A stretch of DNA of 11,896 nucleotides from Christensenella sp. UBA1260 (lineage in GTDB: Bacteria > Bacillota > Clostridia > Christensenellales > CAG-917). Below, piece after piece: positions 11,474 to 11,896 of the stretch; within the stretch, counting starts at the first letter, position 1; each line of letters begins with the position of its first letter. The position numbers were made by a program, and so were the translations under genes. The notes under the pieces were generated by a model. It was not told where the DNA came from. It did not search any database and was given only the letters and a program-made list of their open reading frames with translations. The stretch spans positions 1 to 11,896 of the forward strand of contig DBVQ01000065.1 of the NCBI GenBank assembly GCA_002308155.1. The letters run 5' to 3'.

Positions 11474-11896
11474 TTATGCTATGTGATACTTTCTTGTTCT
11501 GTACAAGAGCCAATAGATTAATGAAGAGAGAGGCAAGTTTGTGAGAAGTACCATTGGAAGAACAATTGCACAAATGATCATCTTACTATCATTAACTGTT
11601 GCTCCAAGACCAAAGAAACCAATCAAGATACATACAACTGTCAATTCTATAAAGAGCATTGTTCTATTTAGAATAGATAGTTTGAAATTGAAGTTTGCTC
11701 TTATTCGTCTTGTTGGATTTACAAGATAAATAATTGTAGGGATGAAGCATAGTGCTGCACCAACAAGAAGAATTGGTAAGAAGTATGCATATGATACAGT
11801 TCTGAAAAGGGAAGCCCACATAATTACAATTTCAAGAGCGAAGAATCCAAGAATAATAAGGAAAGTGTCGCGTCTTATGCGGTTAGATTGCAGGAA
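11474..11896 (-). CDS. Multi-pass membrane protein of unknown function (partial, 5' end outside the window)
   Basis: The minus-strand frame ending at TAA 11474 stays open to the right edge, giving at least 140 visible residues; the true start is probably beyond 11896. Four hydrophobic segments can be seen: one near the edge (TFLIILGFFALEIVIMWASL), a second (FLPILLVGAALCFIPTIIYL), a third (MLFIELTVVCILIGFFGLGA) and a fourth (KMIICAIVLPMVLLTNLPLS). An Arg/Asn-rich loop, NPTRRIRANFNFK, lies between the second and third. The C terminus is short and basic (YRTRKYHIA). I do not recognise the family and assign no function. A Met at 11821 could be a start, but the residues before it form a credible membrane segment, so I read through it. 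A strong terminator follows the stop, supporting a real gene. Confidence 0.65.
   Translation of the reverse strand, partial: FLQSNRIRRDTFLIILGFFALEIVIMWASLFRTVSYAYFLPILLVGAALCFIPTIIYLVNPTRRIRANFNFKLSILNRTMLFIELTVVCILIGFFGLGATVNDSKMIICAIVLPMVLLTNLPLSSLIYWLLYRTRKYHIA

Noticed and set aside
11253..11573. Minus-strand open frame of 106 codons across the tRNA-Trp gene
   Set aside because: Its core (GRRDSNTQPTVLETVALPLS) is the antisense translation of the tRNA itself, a well-known source of false protein calls; there is no ribosome binding site and it overlaps two terminators and the membrane-protein gene.
1..11896. CRISPR arrays, insertion sequences, integrases, phage or defence genes
   Set aside because: I looked for direct repeats, terminal inverted repeats and relevant protein motifs on both strands and saw none.

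Overview
The window looks like a stretch of core chromosome from a low-to-moderate GC Gram-positive anaerobe of the Clostridia (Bacillota). The gene order scpA-scpB-DUF2953-ytfJ-dacF-rluB, followed by an HI0933-type flavoprotein, cmk, plsC, ispH and rpsA, is a familiar clostridial neighbourhood. The spore-associated ytfJ and dacF genes, the fused IspH-S1 polypeptide and the strong AGGAGG-type ribosome binding sites fit that placement. I cannot place it below class level. No phage, transposon, CRISPR array or defence gene is visible; this is mostly housekeeping DNA.

Layout. Bases 1-45 carry the terminator of an unseen upstream gene. A sigma-A-type promoter then drives scpA-scpB, the kleisin and winged-helix partners of SMC, closed by a terminator at about 1705. 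A second unit (1772-3765) holds a DUF2953 membrane protein, the YtfJ/GerW sporulation protein and a D,D-carboxypeptidase, each overlapping the next by 8 bp, and ends with a terminator at about 3770. A third unit starts from a promoter near 3836-3864 and carries rluB, surE and the flavoprotein. After a 64-bp gap come two double-fusion genes, Cmk-PlsC and IspH-S1, joined by a GTGA start/stop overlap and closed by two hairpin terminators (10622-10692). Downstream are rnhA on the minus strand, tRNA-Trp(CCA) on the plus strand, and the 3' end of an unrecognised multi-pass membrane protein on the minus strand that runs off the right edge.

How the genes work together. ScpAB serves chromosome segregation. 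The second unit belongs to the spore or cell envelope. RluB and ribosomal protein S1 serve the ribosome and translation. Cmk recycles CMP, a by-product of phospholipid head-group synthesis, while PlsC makes phosphatidic acid, so their fusion links two steps of membrane lipid metabolism. IspH finishes the MEP isoprenoid pathway. The most interesting signal is inside the IspH-S1 fusion. A ribosome binding site and ATG sit exactly at the domain boundary, and leucine codon use changes abruptly there, which suggests that free S1 is also made from an internal start. Other points of interest are the Cmk-PlsC fusion, a charged insertion in RluB that looks like a partial duplication, acidic tails on ScpA and ScpB, the absence of spmAB, and a promoter geometry implying a leaderless rnhA mRNA.
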